Below, piece after piece: positions 35,963 to 48,945 of a stretch of DNA of 64,000 nt. The position numbers were made by a program, and so were the translations under genes. This DNA is from Fragum whitleyi (taxonomy: Eukaryota; Mollusca; Bivalvia; Cardiida; Cardiidae). The first letter of the stretch is position 1. Each line of letters starts with the position of its first letter. The stretch spans positions 66,847,474 to 66,911,473 of the forward strand of contig OX411543.1 of NCBI GenBank assembly GCA_948146395.1. Direction: 5' to 3'. Below the pieces are notes generated by a model, which saw only the letters and a program-made list of their open reading frames with translations, did no database searches and was not told the DNA's origin.

Positions 35963-36017
35963 TTTTTTCAAAATTATACAAAAAAGTTGCCCGGCTTTCG
36001 ATATTTATAGCATTTTA
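35963..36017 (+). repeat. 55 bp direct repeat, copy 2
   Basis: TTTTTTCAAAATTATACAAA and TTTCGATATTTATAGCATT match copy 1 at 35015. It begins within five bases of the end of H4. Confidence 0.75.
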
Positions 36018-37214
36018 TTTTTACATCGAAAGTTAAACTGTTGTTCACTTAATCTTAAACTGTCGATTTTTTTACAGTGGAAATAAGGTTCGATGTTGTT
36101 TTGATAGAATATATAATGTATTAACAATTGTATGAATTTTACTGAACTCTTTGATTATGCAATAAATATTCAGCATAAAAATCCACTATTTCGTAGTTTT
36201 TGCTTTTTATTTTTGATGACTGTAGTCTACTGAATTAAGACGTTTGATGATTCATATTTCCCTAGGTGGCGCAACTTTCCTCAATTTATGAAAACTTTCG
36301 AAATCCCGTTCATCTCTTGTGTATTTTCAAACGTTGTTAAATCAACGAATTGCCATGGTACACACATATATATCAGGGGCGACTTTGATCAGATCAGTGT
36401 ATCTCATAAGGACTTGAAAAACACATTTAGTGGTCAATTACATACCGCATTGTTGTGGAAGCAAAACGATCTGATAAGTAAATATTGATGTAACAGTTAT
36501 CTTGTTTAAACAATGCATTCTACCTAAAATAATTGGATGGTAACTGGATGATTGTATAGTGGCAATGTATTCTGTGCATTTATACGGCATTACGGCTATT
36601 ACTCGGTCTGGTCGACAAATGTTTCTACAAACCTTTGACTAAATGCTTTCTTGATATTTCGTTTAATATGTGTCTACAACGTCGACAAATACTATAGACC
36701 CTTCTTACAGTATAGTTCTAGCGAGTCGTAGACATGTAGGTACCGGTTTCTGTCGACCCATGTTTACGTGCATTGTAGACGAGAAATAATATGACCATGA
36801 TCATTATATTCTTTCTACGATGACCAGGCCAAATTGAAAATATCAATCACAAACCTTATTCTATAAGAAACATGCAATTCATTTCAAGAAACTGATATAT
36901 TAGTAAAGATAACCCAACACAAACAAGGTTATCTGATAATTTTCCGGCTTAACAGTTTTTTTTTCTTGGAACAAAATGCAAACGACAGGTGTAGCTATCT
37001 TTTCAATTTATTTATGAAGTTAAGATAAACCACGTTATTATAACAGACCCGTATCGTTAGTTGTTAGAACAGGTCGGCTTCAAGGAAGCATATCCCAAAT
37101 GAGAAAAGTTGAATTCGGTCGTATTTTCTGGATGATGTCCAAACATTTTGATTTGCTAGGGGGAGATAATGACGTTGAAAGTCGATGATCAGGCCAGTTT
37201 TGATTTTGAACCCT
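36018..37214. other. anonymous DNA
   Basis: No gene called. The 66-codon frame at 36288-36488 has no known domain. Confidence 0.4.
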
Positions 37215-37590
37215 TCGACCAATCGTGAACCTTCGCCGATTCGACGGAATAGATCTCGGGAAAAAAATAAGAGCGCATCCATAAAAGCGCACCACTTCGC
37301 AAGTGGTTTTATATGACGTCACAAGCAAAATAGAAGATGACGTTGCGTAAAACAACATTAAAAAAGTTTAAAACTGTTATTTTAAAACTTGAAAAGTTTC
37401 CATGTTAAAACATGGCAAAATGATCTCGACGGACGATCGAAGGTCATCAAAAGAATTTATTTATTGACCAAAGTAGCACCAGAAGCCAAATTACCTACAA
37501 AATGACCCAAAATTACTACACTTACGTCCGAGGTACTTTTCAGTTTACGGAAATGTGCGATTGCTGTTCCGAATGCCCTTCGACGACGAT
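37215..37590 (+). repeat. unidentified dispersed repeat R1, copy 2
   Basis: GAACCTTCGCCGATTCGACG, TTTATATGACGTCACAAGCA and ACGTCCGAGGTACTTTTCAG align with 29577-29995 in the same order, with a net gap of roughly 60 bases between blocks. Confidence 0.65.
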
Positions 37591-38249
37591 AACGTATATA
37601 TTTCAAATATAAAGTGAAATCAAGAAATCACATTTGAATTATCTGATTTCAAAATGATTATGACTTTGTGATTTTAAAATTAGTATTGTGCGAGCTACCG
37701 TCTGTTTTCTTTGCATTATCATTATCTTAACTCACATACCATATTAGGTCACGACAGATTACTTTGCAGGACAAACAGCAAATGAAGGACCGACTATAAT
37801 CTGTTCATACACTCTTTACACATAGCACTGACAGTGTATTCACTTTACTATCCATCTGCCATGTATTTTCTGTTACTGTACTTTATCAGATTTCTCCATT
37901 CATCAATATTGGCTCTTATAGATGATTGGAAGTGTTTATAGGAGCGAAGGAATACCAGGAATTATGGTGTTTTGATATGATTGGATTTACAAGTGTTCAA
38001 TTATTGTAGGGGTGTGTTTGATTAAATCTGTACAGATCTAGGATTGATACACCGATTCAGTAATAAGAAATGAAAATGTGATGTGTTAAAATGTATAAAT
38101 ATAGATTAAACATTTAGAATCGGATCGTGTACTAGTGATATCCATCTTGTGTAAAAGCAGTTTTCAGGTACACAGTTGTTTTTACTTGATCTGTATCTGT
38201 ATAAGGTCGGGGTTCTCATAGAGGGGATTTATAAGACTCTTTTTTATAT
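37591..38249. other. anonymous DNA
   Basis: Nothing recognised. Confidence 0.4.
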
Positions 38250-38455
38250 CACCTGAGCACAATGCAAATCTTGATGAAACTTTAAAGAAATGTTTTTGGG
38301 TCATGCTCTACCGAAGTTGTTCATATAATTAATCCGCCCTTGCCATAACATCAAAAAGGGGGTAAGCAAGAAAATAGTTTTTTTTAAAAAAAAAAATCTT
38401 CTCTGAGACCAGAGGGCAGACAGTCTGGTTTGTTTTGTCGTCTCACCTATTTGGC
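38250..38455. repeat. decayed module element fragment
   Basis: TATCACCTGAGCACAATGC recalls the H-type terminal hairpin. TTGATGAAACTTTAAAGAAA and GGGTCATGCTCTACC recall the 26.8 kb modules. CTCTGAGACCAGAGGGCAGACAG follows. No intact end. Confidence 0.4.
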
Positions 38456-38523
38456 ATTAATCAATGTCAGGCATATCAATGCTAACATAGAAACATACAA
38501 AAAACGATTTAGAAAAATAACAA

Positions 38524-38525
38524 CA

Positions 38526-38560
<35 letters not shown>

Positions 38561-38566
38561 AAAACA
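38524..38566 (+). repeat. A-run and CA microsatellite
   Basis: A18 followed by CACACACACACAC and a further A run. Confidence 0.85.
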
Positions 38567-40255
38567 CATCTGTGTAACTAACAGACGGACGGTTTTCGTA
38601 CCATAACGATTTATTCTAAGAATATGAATGTGTGCGAGACAAAAACATGAGAATCTTAACGAAAAAGAGCACTAAAGCCAATTTTACTGTTAATTGTGCG
38701 TTTTTTTCATATTTCATAAGGCATTTATTTCTTCCTCTGAAAAAATAAATTGTCCGTTTACAAGTTTATGAGTGTATTACTAGCCTTATTTGTTTAGAGA
38801 AAATATATTACTAGCCTTATATTTAACAAAATACAATCACTCAAAAGGTATAGTATATGAAAAATAACCTGGAAAATTTGCATAAAGACCAACCCGTCGT
38901 CGTGAATGCTTTCTCTTGAAGCCCAACTAATGGGGATTTCCGACGAAAAATGATTTTTCCCGTTTTGAGTCTAATGTGCTTTACGCAAGTTTAGATTTGT
39001 GAATATACACGTGGGCAAGAATTTGACAATTTTGGGGAATTACTGTAACGATCAATCTTCATTATTACCCTCCAAATTCCTAGACCATATCGATTGGCCC
39101 TTCATCTCCTAAGTTTCAAATAGCCGAACACATACTAACTAAGGCTGTCAAAGTAAGACTATTTGAACGGACCTATTTTTAAAGGTGGATTTAATTTCGG
39201 ATATAAAAAGCGGGAAAGATCTCTTTTCAATTACATGTAACCTTTGAACTATACTTGATTTAATTTCGGAATCACGAATGAATCAACTTCCTATATAAAC
39301 AGTCAATGGCCTTTTATCACTAAAAACATAATCTGGTGGCATTTTGTATATAACTAGCCCATTTTACTCCGGGTCAATATGTTTATTAATTAATACCTAA
39401 TTCTTGAAAACAGCAGGTCTCGATAAAGGCATTTCCATCAATTTTACATTAGCTTTGAATTGTTTCGATAATAGAGTCCCTTGTTTATACTACAGCATAA
39501 TATTACGATCGATTAATTGACTTTCTATAATGCTTACTGTTTATATTTTGATATGTTTCGTCCCATGTCCTTTCAGCCCAAACTACTCGTATATCATTAT
39601 AACAAAAACCAAAATGAAAAAAATAAAATATATCGATATTTTACCAGAATTCAAATAACTGAAGGTTTTTAACAATTTAAGTGCAGTTGATAAACATACA
39701 TGACCGTTTTGATAAATGATACAATTTAAAGAAAAGAAAGGTTTTCATTTTTACCCATGTATAATATGCTCGTGAAATTCTCCTCCCACAAAAAAGTCAC
39801 TCTAAATCAAAAGTTAAGCGCTCGTCCAATCATGACATGTACCACTCACTCCAATCTATTTAAATAATCTGAAATTGCTTTATACGGTCCGCAACATTAA
39901 TCATATCTGTCTGATTTCATTGGCTCCCATGAATTTTGAAATTCTACGAAAACGAAAATCCATACAAATGTAATTAAAGATAAGTTAATAATTATGTCTT
40001 ATCAAAAGGAGATTATCACTGATTCCGTTCCTTTCTTTCATTTAGTTCATTCATGAACAAACTGAGCGACTATCTATGAACTGCCTTTCGTGGTATTAAA
40101 GACACCCTCATTACACTTATTTAGTTGATTTCTATTGTTCTTTGTTTTACTTCGATTTTCCTTGTGCTTTCTGTATATATTTAATCGTAAGCTATAGGCG
40201 GTCTTTAGACAGAGCCTTCGACCCGGTCCAGTCTTAATCCACTTTCGGACAATGA
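38567..40255. other. anonymous AT-rich DNA
   Basis: No gene, RNA or element end recognised. Confidence 0.4.
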
Positions 40256-40324
40256 GATTGCGTGGTCGAATGGTCTAGCATGCACTCCCAAGGATACAAA
40301 TGTCGTTAGTTCGAATCTCGACGT

Positions 40325-40327
<3 letters not shown>
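40256..40327 (+). tRNA. tRNA-like sequence (pseudogene or SINE head)
   Basis: About 72 bases with an A-box-like TGGTCGAATGG, anticodon-loop-like ACTCCCAAG (by position reminiscent of Gly-CCC) and a good B box AGTTCGAATCTC. The ends ATTGCGT and ACGTAAC pair at six of seven positions with one wobble. D, anticodon and T stems are imperfect, so a working tRNA is doubtful. A T33 run follows directly. Confidence 0.4.
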
Positions 40328-40361
<34 letters not shown>

Positions 40362-40455
40362 ATTTATTTGTTCTTTTGATTTACTTGTTTGAATGAAGTT
40401 TTTTCGGCTGCTTTCAAGATTCTTTTATCTATATCGCGGCGACTGGAAATTTTAT
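40328..40455 (-). mobile_element. S1 SINE 3' fragment with a 33-base A tail
   Basis: On the minus strand the S1 core (CGCCGCGATATAGATAAAAG, AGCAGCCGAAAAAACTTC) leads through CATTCAAACAAGTAAATC to A33 (T33 at 40328-40360 on the plus strand). The long pure tail is consistent with retroposition of a truncated SINE next to the tRNA-like sequence. Confidence 0.6.
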
Positions 40456-43080
40456 TTGAAAACGTTTCAATAATTTTGCAGAAATTCTAAGTTTCATGAA
40501 AGGGTTGTTACATGATAATTTCACCAACAAACCAGTGAACTTATCAATATGAAAAACTTATTTAGACAAATTCAGTTCTTTTCAAATCATTTATTAGATG
40601 TATTTGTCGTCTTTGGGAGTGCAACTTCTTTATCATTAAAAAATCATTTAAATATTGTAGATCCCATATCTCAACTTATTTCATATAATCTGTAATTGCT
40701 AGCAAATTATTCTCTGACTACCAGAGTTATTGTAAAATACGTTACTTTCAAATATTCTACACAGGAAATATAATCGGGACTTATCACATAACCTCTGTAG
40801 TAACATTTGTGATAACAATTATACACAATGATAAAGCTTGCTAAGAAAGGTTTAATATCTAAATACGGCCGATCACAAGTACTACGTGTAGATATAACGA
40901 AAATACTTGTAAAATATGTTTTATCCCTTAATAATTGGCTGCATTTAAGTTTTGATGTCTATTTTTCTTATTTTTAAGCCGCTATATTTCTCATAAAAGC
41001 AATGTTATAAAATACGACAAACCATGATAGAATGTAAAATTCCTTAGTAATTAAAATGGCGTTTTGAAATTAAGGGCGCAGTATACGGTTTCCGTCTAAA
41101 AATATTCGAATTGGCCAGGGTCAAAAAATGAAATAGTGAAATAAACAGCATTTCAAAGGTATTATGAGGGATAAAAAATGTTTTTGTTCACTTAAATCAA
41201 ATAATAATGCCAGAATGAGCGATTTGAGAATCCAGGTCTCAACCGTCTCTTCTTTGTTTCATTGATGCAGACTGAAAATTCGAGTACATGGCTGGCAGAG
41301 CTAGGCGTCAAAATTTAGCGCAGTATTGTGGGTAGAGTAAGTTAATTCAAAATAGCTGATAATCGGAATGGATGGAGTATGCCTCTTACAACACTAGTTC
41401 AATGCATATTAAATTTGCTTTCTATTCATCGTGGTTTGCTTTGTAAAGAATACTGCATTATGTCTGTGGTGTATCATTGAAATAGCGCCAAATTGCTGAA
41501 ATTAGGCCCAATTTTTTGTTGCCGTTAGGACAAGAAATACTTTAATGCCATGTATTTGAGGATGTGTCTATGCAAGTCTCTAGTACTGCCCGAGAGCTTT
41601 GGAACTAATAAAAGCATAATTGCATTTCGTTTCATTCCAGACTGTAATTTGAACAGCCTTGGAATAGACTTGTGAAGCCTTGTGTGTCGGCTGCAAGAAT
41701 TTCTGCTTAGAACTGTATGTTGCCACCAAACTATCACACCGAAGGTTTTATGCACTAATCAGAGTAGTAAAATACATGCCACAATGTTACCATCGCGGTT
41801 GCTTTGAACTAATCAATGGCTCATTATTTAATGAGATAGAATTATGTCAAAACAATTCTGCAATTTTACCATACACTTATACCCAATCTTAAACTCTAAA
41901 TAATTGAAACGCGCATTTGTATAATTATACTGATAATTGAATGTTATTTACGTCACACAATCAATGGTCTAAGCTATTTTCTTTATCATCTAAAACTTAG
42001 GAAAACACCTCAGAAGGAAAAAGGGGGAGCTTGAAACTCGCATTACTGAGTTAAACACACTGTTAATATCTAATTTATAACAAATTTGTTTGCAAGTTAT
42101 GTTTTATCACGGACTTATATAAGCTGTATTGCTACGCTATTTTAAGGTATGTCTTATTCAATAAGCTACGGTTTACCACATAAAGCAACGGCAGAACAAT
42201 GATATAGAAAGACATATGATGATTAACGTCCCTCCACCAACAGTAGAATGAAAAAAGATAGTGTCGCGTATTTTGTCCCCTACGACGGTTTGAGCAGCAA
42301 AGAATAAGATATTATATCCTGATACAAGAGATTTGTTTCTTTCTATCAAGTCTAATTTCATTTTGATGTGGACGAAATTTGACCGACGCATTGGCAGCAC
42401 TGTACGATATTGGCGTAACTAAGCGGGTGTTAGCTAGTGTATGAAAAACAGTGGTCTCGCGATAACTCGAACACACATGGGACCGACCAATTTGCTCGAG
42501 TCATCGTATGATTCGAGTTAATGCCAGTTGGCTAAATTGTCCTCTTGGAAGACGTTTCACTGCGTTTAAAACTAACCTTCGAATATATGAAAATATGCGG
42601 TACCTATGTAAAATACTCCTCGAGGAGAGAATGAAATATCAAACTCTCATTTAAAACGATTTTTAAAATCAGGCGATTAAATTTGGTCAAATCGTCAGCG
42701 TTGAAAAGAGAGAAAAACAAAGCAAACGCAAGGGTCGTTGAAGACGTCCGCGTCTATGTAAGTGGTGTCAGTTCTCTGCATGTAGGTCATTGAAATGACA
42801 AGAGTTTAGGTATGACCAGTTGAATGAGAGGCACTATACCAAGCATATTATTTCTTCCTTACAATATTTTTATAGCTGTCGTTGCTTAAAAATGAATTTT
42901 TTTAGATGTTTTATCAGTCAGAAGATAGGCTAGGTTGCAAGCAATTCTTTCTTTCTCACAATGTTTTCTTGAGAGCTTACTTCCATGGTTCCTCAAACTA
43001 TTAAGTTCCCTTCAATTCGCTTTTTGTATTTCTTAATTCATTATTATTGCATACCGCTGTAAATTGCTAACCTATACATC
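40456..43080. other. anonymous DNA
   Basis: No gene called. The overlapping frames at 41525-41892 lie on opposite strands without known domains. CAGTGGTCTCGCGATAACTC at about 42449 resembles Tigger/pogo-type ends, and the palindrome CTCGAGTCAT-CGT-ATGATTCGAG follows at 42495-42517, but no partner end was found. Confidence 0.4.
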
Positions 43081-43732
43081 TTAGAAATCGTTGAACTTTT
43101 GGTAATATAAAATCCATATAAAATCCCAAACACATACCGAACCACCGCCAAACCTAACCCGTTCAACGACGCACGCGTCTGTGTAATGTTCGCTGCGACG
43201 AAGGTAAACACGACGTCGGTCGTCCGAACGGTAGAGAATGACCCGAGATACGTCAGTGAAGAATACCAAGAATACCTGTCTCCATTGCCTCTTAGGAAAA
43301 TTTCGTTTAGAGTGTGCTTTATAACCAAGCCAGACGGCGTTGGCGGCGCACAAGAGTTAATGGCAGACCGACATAGGGATGTCGGGCTCTTATTCCATTG
43401 GCGCGTATGCGGTCTCGAACCATATCGGGATCAATATGGTAATTATGACTGCCTTTAGCGTTATTTGCAGTTTCGCTAGCTGTGAGATGGCGACTACGTA
43501 AGTGAGAAAGTGTCATAAACTGATCCTGGCGTGGCGTCGTGACGCGCGGACGTCTACTTCGCGGTCGATCCTTTAACCCTTCCTGTCACTCGCAGACGTT
43601 GAACAAGACGTTCAATAGTTCGAATACCCACACCAAATGTGCAGCAATCTGCTGTTGGCCTTGACCCTGCCCAAGCATTGCTATAGCTAGACCCTGCTCG
43701 TCTTCCGACAATCGCGGCAATGATGCAAATTG
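43081..43732 (-). pseudogene. Tc1-like transposase, 5' two thirds, dead
   Basis: Minus-strand conceptual translation shows a Tc1-type protein through three or more frame changes. The first helix-turn-helix region is LPRLSEDEQGLAIAML and QQIAAHFGVGIRTIERLV, the latter after a one-base shift. RPRVTTPRQDQFMTLSHLRS is the second DNA-binding part. ARHPYVGLPLTLVRRQRRLA and, in another frame, FFTDVSRV (first catalytic D; the family motif is FTDESRF) follow, then RFGGGSVCVW. At least one in-frame stop lies between the two DNA-binding parts. The second D and last acid are missing beyond 43081, so it is truncated. The region is richer in CG than its surroundings. Confidence 0.85.
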
Positions 43733-43829
43733 CCCAATTTGAAGTAATCGTTGAAAAATTGGTCTGAATTCTTGAACAGTATCAAATAGACTGAATTTTT
43801 CCTTTTTTTCAATATATAACGTTTAAAAC

Positions 43830-44576
43830 TCTTTACCACCAAAACCATTGACAGGCTTCAATGAAATTTGGTATGGATTTTCCTTTGGTGACCTTTCACA
43901 TTATTAAAGAAATTAAGAATGACCCCAAAATATGGGCGTGGTTGGGGGCGGAGGGGGTATAGAGCCGCTTTTCAATATAAAATCTTTAAAAAAAAAAACT
44001 TCTCCTCCCAAACCGTTGGGTGGAAGTCAACAAAACTTTGTATGAATGTTCCTAGGTTTACCCTTTACTTAAATTGATCAAGATATTTAGATTGCACCCT
44101 TTATATGGGCTAGGCAGGGCGGGGCTTTTTTTTTTCAATTTTAAATCTTTCAAATTCCTCTTCTCCCCTTTCATCGGGTCAATTTTAATTAAACTGGTCG
44201 TCATATTTTGATGTTGGTGTGACAGAGCGGGGCCAATTTTCACTTTAAAATCTCGAAAATCTTCTCCCGATCAAATAGACTAATTTAAATGAATCTTGGC
44301 ATGCATGAATGGCCCTCTACATTAATTGTTTCTGAAAATATTTTGAGTGTTCTTATAATTTCAATCATCTTGTAATGATGTAATAAGATGTGTAAAGGGT
44401 ATTCAGGTAGATGGTGATAGAGAGTTTTGGTGCAATGTGGACAAGACCCAGTTAAACATAAAAATAGCTAATTAGAGATTTCAAAGTGTTGTTTTCATTC
44501 AAAATAAACTTTATTTAAGGTAAGTCTAAAGACGTAAAAACCAGTGGAGCGATACAGGTCCTCTTGGGTTTCTTGT
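43830..44576 (-). mobile_element. modular element H3, truncated
   Basis: Same family as H2: TTGGTGCAATGTGGACAAGA, AAATAAACTTTATTTAAGG and CAGTGGAGCGATACAGGTCC near the right match 62016-62135. Modules carry CTCCTCCCAAACCGTTGGG, ATATGGGCGTGG and TTTTCACTTTAAAATCTC phrases. On the minus strand it starts ACAAGAAACCCAAGAGGACC. The terminal hairpin/CTAA is missing; sequence breaks off beside the Tc1 pseudogene. Confidence 0.7.
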
Positions 44577-46239
44577 ATTGGCGGCAACAGGACAAAATCT
44601 ATTAAGGGATGGTTGCCGAAGTTATTTAGCCTGGTGAGGCCTTATGTCGCGAAAATGCTCACACTTAGAAAGATTTAGTCTAAACCACCAGTCTAAAATG
44701 TTGTCAACTTGAAACTTCTGTTGTGGTTAGATCTCTTTAAGTTGAATTGCGGTGCAAATGAGGTTCAACTCTTGCTAGCTTAAGAGGTAGAATTTTTTTA
44801 AGAAGAAGGGCATCCACAAGAACACTAGATCTAGCTGGCTTCAATTTACTCACAAAATTGTCAAAATACATGGCCCTTTTGAATATAGTATGATATAATG
44901 AATTCAAAGTCGTCATATCTATTTCAGGAATATACCAGGACTAAATGAATAAAGAATGAATAAGGACTATTTAAAACACGGGTACATAGACACATGGATT
45001 TAGATGGATATATGGGAACTAGTCCGGGAAGGTGCTAGGGGTGGTACGCGACAGGTGTAGCCATGGCCTCTATTCTAATAGGAATTCAATAAGGTAAGAT
45101 AATCGTTCTCAATTTAGATTGTTTTGATAATTGTTTATAAATTATATTTATATACACGTGTACATGTATTTTGCGTAATTTATCACTTGGAAGGGCGCGG
45201 CTTAACCGTGACGTGATTTGGCGAGTTTCCTTTTCAATATATCGGGTTTTTCTCATGAAGAAGGTCGGCAATTATCGTGAATGCGTTAAAGTTATTGTAT
45301 CCCAGAACCAAAAGGACGATTGTGCTTAGAGAAAATGAACACATTTCATCGTTGGGTTACTAAATCCTCGTAATTTCATGTTTTCCAACCTGAGGTTACA
45401 AGGGTTTTGTTCTAACCCACGACTTTGGGTTCAATTTGTATATATCAACTGTCTATGATAATCAATAATTGTAGATAAATGCCAATTTACCGTAGCATTA
45501 AGAGCATCGACCAGTTACTAGGCTCCGTCCTGCCAGGACAAAAATAATGGATTATTCAGGTTCTTCAAAACGCGGTGTTTAGTTGCCTTTGTTAAAATAT
45601 TATTTATAAGATCGAATTTGAACTTGGCTTCGAATGTCTGGTACAGTTATTCGTTGTAAAATTGGACTGAAGAATATGAGTAATATAGTATATTTCTGCT
45701 TACGAGCGACAAGCCGTATCGCGATAATTTGGAATAATCACGATAAACGAAATTTTCTTCAAACTTTCATATACTTGTATTATAGCGTGCAGTTTCTATA
45801 TTTAAGTATACATGTATTTTATCTAAGTGTTTTAACCGGTGTCTAGATTTTATTGACGCGCATACCTATACCCGAAAAACTTTTTATGTGTTGACATTCT
45901 TAGTGTAATTGAAAACCACCTGTATTTACGGTTCCTAAATTGCCAATAAAGGACATTGTTCCTGATTTCTTTGAAAAGATAAATTCTATCGTATGAGCCA
46001 CAATATCTATGCTGTATTAAACCTTGTTAAACGATCGAAATAAAGATACCGATAATATAATGCTAAACTCACATAAACATGTCGGCAAATCCTATTTTCC
46101 ATAGGCCAATTAGAGAAAAATTGCACTAGTCGGGCGCCAGCGATAATGGGACAAATTATTTATATTGCAGTCCCATAAACCCCGACCAACCTCTCGATGC
46201 TTTTTTTTCTTGACCAATGATGATTATATTATGAGAATT
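44577..46239. other. anonymous DNA
   Basis: No gene or RNA recognised. The 70-codon frame at 45634-45846 has no known domain. Confidence 0.4.
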
Positions 46240-46335
46240 CAGGGTCGATTAAATATAGCGTGCTGACAATACGCCGGCGAGATGACATCGGCTTATCGAC
46301 GTTACGCCGCCGGCGATTCGACGCCGACTAGTCGC
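46240..46335 (+). repeat. CG-rich dispersed repeat R2, copy 1
   Basis: TAGCGTGCTGACAATACGCC and GGCGAGATGACATCGGCTT match the complement of 53155-53235. The sequence continues with CGCCGGCGATTCGACGCC, conspicuously rich in CG and TCG for this window. Confidence 0.6.
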
Positions 46336-46439
46336 CGTTACCAACCGGGAATGAAGAATTGTGAGAAATAGAAAGATGAATGACTGAGCTAAACTGTTGC
46401 TTCTATACAACTTGAGAATCCTTTGTTCACAAATATAAG

Positions 46440-47639
46440 GTTGACTAACAAGGATTTTCTATAATTGATTTCGTGACCTAGTTTTTTACCCCAGATGACC
46501 CAATTTCAATCTAATCCGAGATTTCACCAAGACAATCATGCTGACCAAATTTCAGGTTGATTGGGCAAAAATTGTAGCCTCTACAGTGCAAACAAGGTTT
46601 TTCCTAGATTTGACCCTGTAACCTTGTTTTTGACCCAAGTTGACCCAATTTTGAACTCGTTCGAGATTTCATCAAGACAATCATTCTGTTTAGATTTCAG
46701 GTTGGGCGGGCAAGAAATGTGGCCTCTAGAGTGCATACAAGGTTTTTCTTAAAGTTAACCCTGTGACCCAGTTTTTGACTCCAGTTGTCCCTATTTCAAA
46801 GTCGTTTGAGATTTCACCAAGACAATCATTCTGACCAAAATTCAGGTTGAACGGGCAAAAAATGTGGCCCCTAGAGTGCATACAAGGTTTGTCTGAGATT
46901 TGACTCCGTGCCCTAGTTTTTGACCCAATTTCAAACTCGTCCGAGATTTCATCAAGACAATTATTCTTACCAAGAATTCAGGTTGAACGGACAAAAAATG
47001 TGGCCTCTAGAGTGCAAACAAGGTTTTTTCCTAGATTTGACCCTGTGACCTAGTTTTTGACCCCAGTTAACCCAATTTCAAAATCGTTTGAGATTTGATC
47101 AAGACAATCATTCTGACCAAATTTCAGGTTGATTAGGCAAAAAATGTGTCAGGAAAAAAATGTTTCTTAAATTTTACCTCGTGACTTAGGTTTCATTAAG
47201 ATAATTATTCTGACCAAAATTCAGGTTGAACGGGCAAAAAATGTGGCCTCTACAGTGCAAACAAGGTTTATTTAAGATTTGAACCCTCGACCTAGTTTTT
47301 GACCCAAGTTGACCCGATTTCGAAGTCGTCCGAGATTTTATCAAGACAATCATTCTGACACAATTTCAGGTCGAACGAGCAAAAACTATGGCCTCTAGAG
47401 TACATACAAGGTTTTACTAAGATTTGACCCTGTGACCTAGTTTTTGACCCCAGTTGACCCAATTTTGAACTCGTCCGAGATTTCATCAAGACAATCATTC
47501 TGACCAAAATTCAGGTTAAACAAGTAAAAATGTGGCCTCTAGAGTGCATACAAGGTAAATGTTGCGACGGATGACGGACGACGGACATCCACCTAACCAC
47601 AATAGCTCACCTTGAGCACTTCGTGCTCAGGTGATCTAA
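46440..47639 (+). mobile_element. modular hairpin/CTAA element H5 with eight ~145 bp units
   Basis: The phrase TCAAGACAATCATTCTGACC or a variant marks units at about 46531, 46676, 46821, 46956, 47103, 47203 (shortened), 47345 and 47490. Each unit also has TTGACCCTGTGACCTAGTTT and GTGGCCTCTAGAGTGCATAC. A GACGGAC-type microsatellite follows at 47565-47587, then the terminal hairpin AGCTCACCTTGAGCAC / GTGCTCAGGTGATCT and CTAA at 47636-47639. The left end is not resolved. Confidence 0.75.
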
Positions 47640-47689
47640 ATAAAGGACAAAGAATACATCTTAGATGTAAGGCTCTGCCGATCCTCGAT

Positions 47690-47930
47690 TATTGTCTTCA
47701 ACAAATATTAAGGACGTTGTCGACTGATCGGAAGATTTTAAAGGTTTTTTTTTAACAATTTTGCCTCAGCTTGACCAAGTTTCGACCTTGGGTGATGACC
47801 GTAAAAATATTCTGACTAAGTTTCAAGACATTTGGTTCATGAATTTGACATTTAGAGAGCACCAAATATGTTGACGGACCACCGGACGACGGACACAGCT
47901 AGACCTCAATAGCTCAACCTCGAGGAATTT
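47690..47930 (+). repeat. decayed H-type element tail
   Basis: AAAAATATTCTGACTAAGTT, TTGACGGACCACCGGACGAC and CCTCAATAGCTCAACCTCGA follow the same order as the end of H5, without an intact hairpin or CTAA. Confidence 0.5.
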
Positions 47931-48875
47931 AGAATCAGATTTACACGTTTTTTTTTATGTGGTGCATTTTAATAATATATGTAAAGACCAAGAAATAACT
48001 GTAACTTTTCGTTATTACGCTTAGTTATCAAAAATAGACGAGAGAAGGTGAAACAACTTTGAAATAATCAGGTGAAAACATATAACCCCGTTAGCTTAGG
48101 AAATATTCAAAACCCTAGAAATTGAGTCATTAAACGAACCATAAAGTATTTGTGTAGATTTTGACTTTCGGCATTTCATCTGTCGATGGTAAAAATTACT
48201 TCAGGTTAGGGATAATATAAATTATTTTAACTATCATAAATCGTAGAAGTGAGAAGTTTCTGGGCTAGACTATATGTATTATACTAGGTTATATTTGAGA
48301 TATATAAGAAAAAAATAGAATTGTCCTAAGTGAACTGAATATTTGTACAAGTGAGGCTAGGCATGTAGATGGCGGTTAGTCAATTTTATTTTTCGCTGTC
48401 CCTAGCCCCGTAACGGTCAATAGTATACGACAATAATATCTCTATTATTATTCATTATCGTCCAACGTTATCAATAGAAAAAGTCAATTCCTTTGATTGT
48501 CAATATCATTGTTCGTTTGTGGGCAGGCAATATTACAGATCGAGAATTTGCAAATTTGTCTTCTTAAAAACAATTAAGGAGAATACTCAGTGATTATAAA
48601 GACACGCTATATACGCCTGTAGTAGGACCATCCTAATTTCTGCAGCCCATATCAAATGAAGATTTATATTTGACGTGTACAACACTGCAATTGCTCATTA
48701 AAACTAAATGGTATTGATCAAAAGCGACCATTCATATCTCAGAAACCTTGAGATCAAAAGAAGAAGACAGGCTATTTCCTAACACCATGGGATCGATTTA
48801 GAAATCCCATTTTAGTCGCATGTTTTATATTGGAAAGGTACTCTTCACATTTATGTTTTTCTTGCAGAACAAACA
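47931..48875. other. anonymous DNA
   Basis: Nothing recognised. Confidence 0.4.
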
Positions 48876-48945
48876 AACAAATCTCACACACGCATACAGG
48901 CACTCACGCGCTCACACACAAACACACGCACACACACATATTCTT
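48876..48945 (+). repeat. CA/CACG microsatellite
   Basis: Interrupted ACACACGC, CTCACGCG and CACACACA repeats. The 99-codon frame across it is incidental. Confidence 0.8.
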
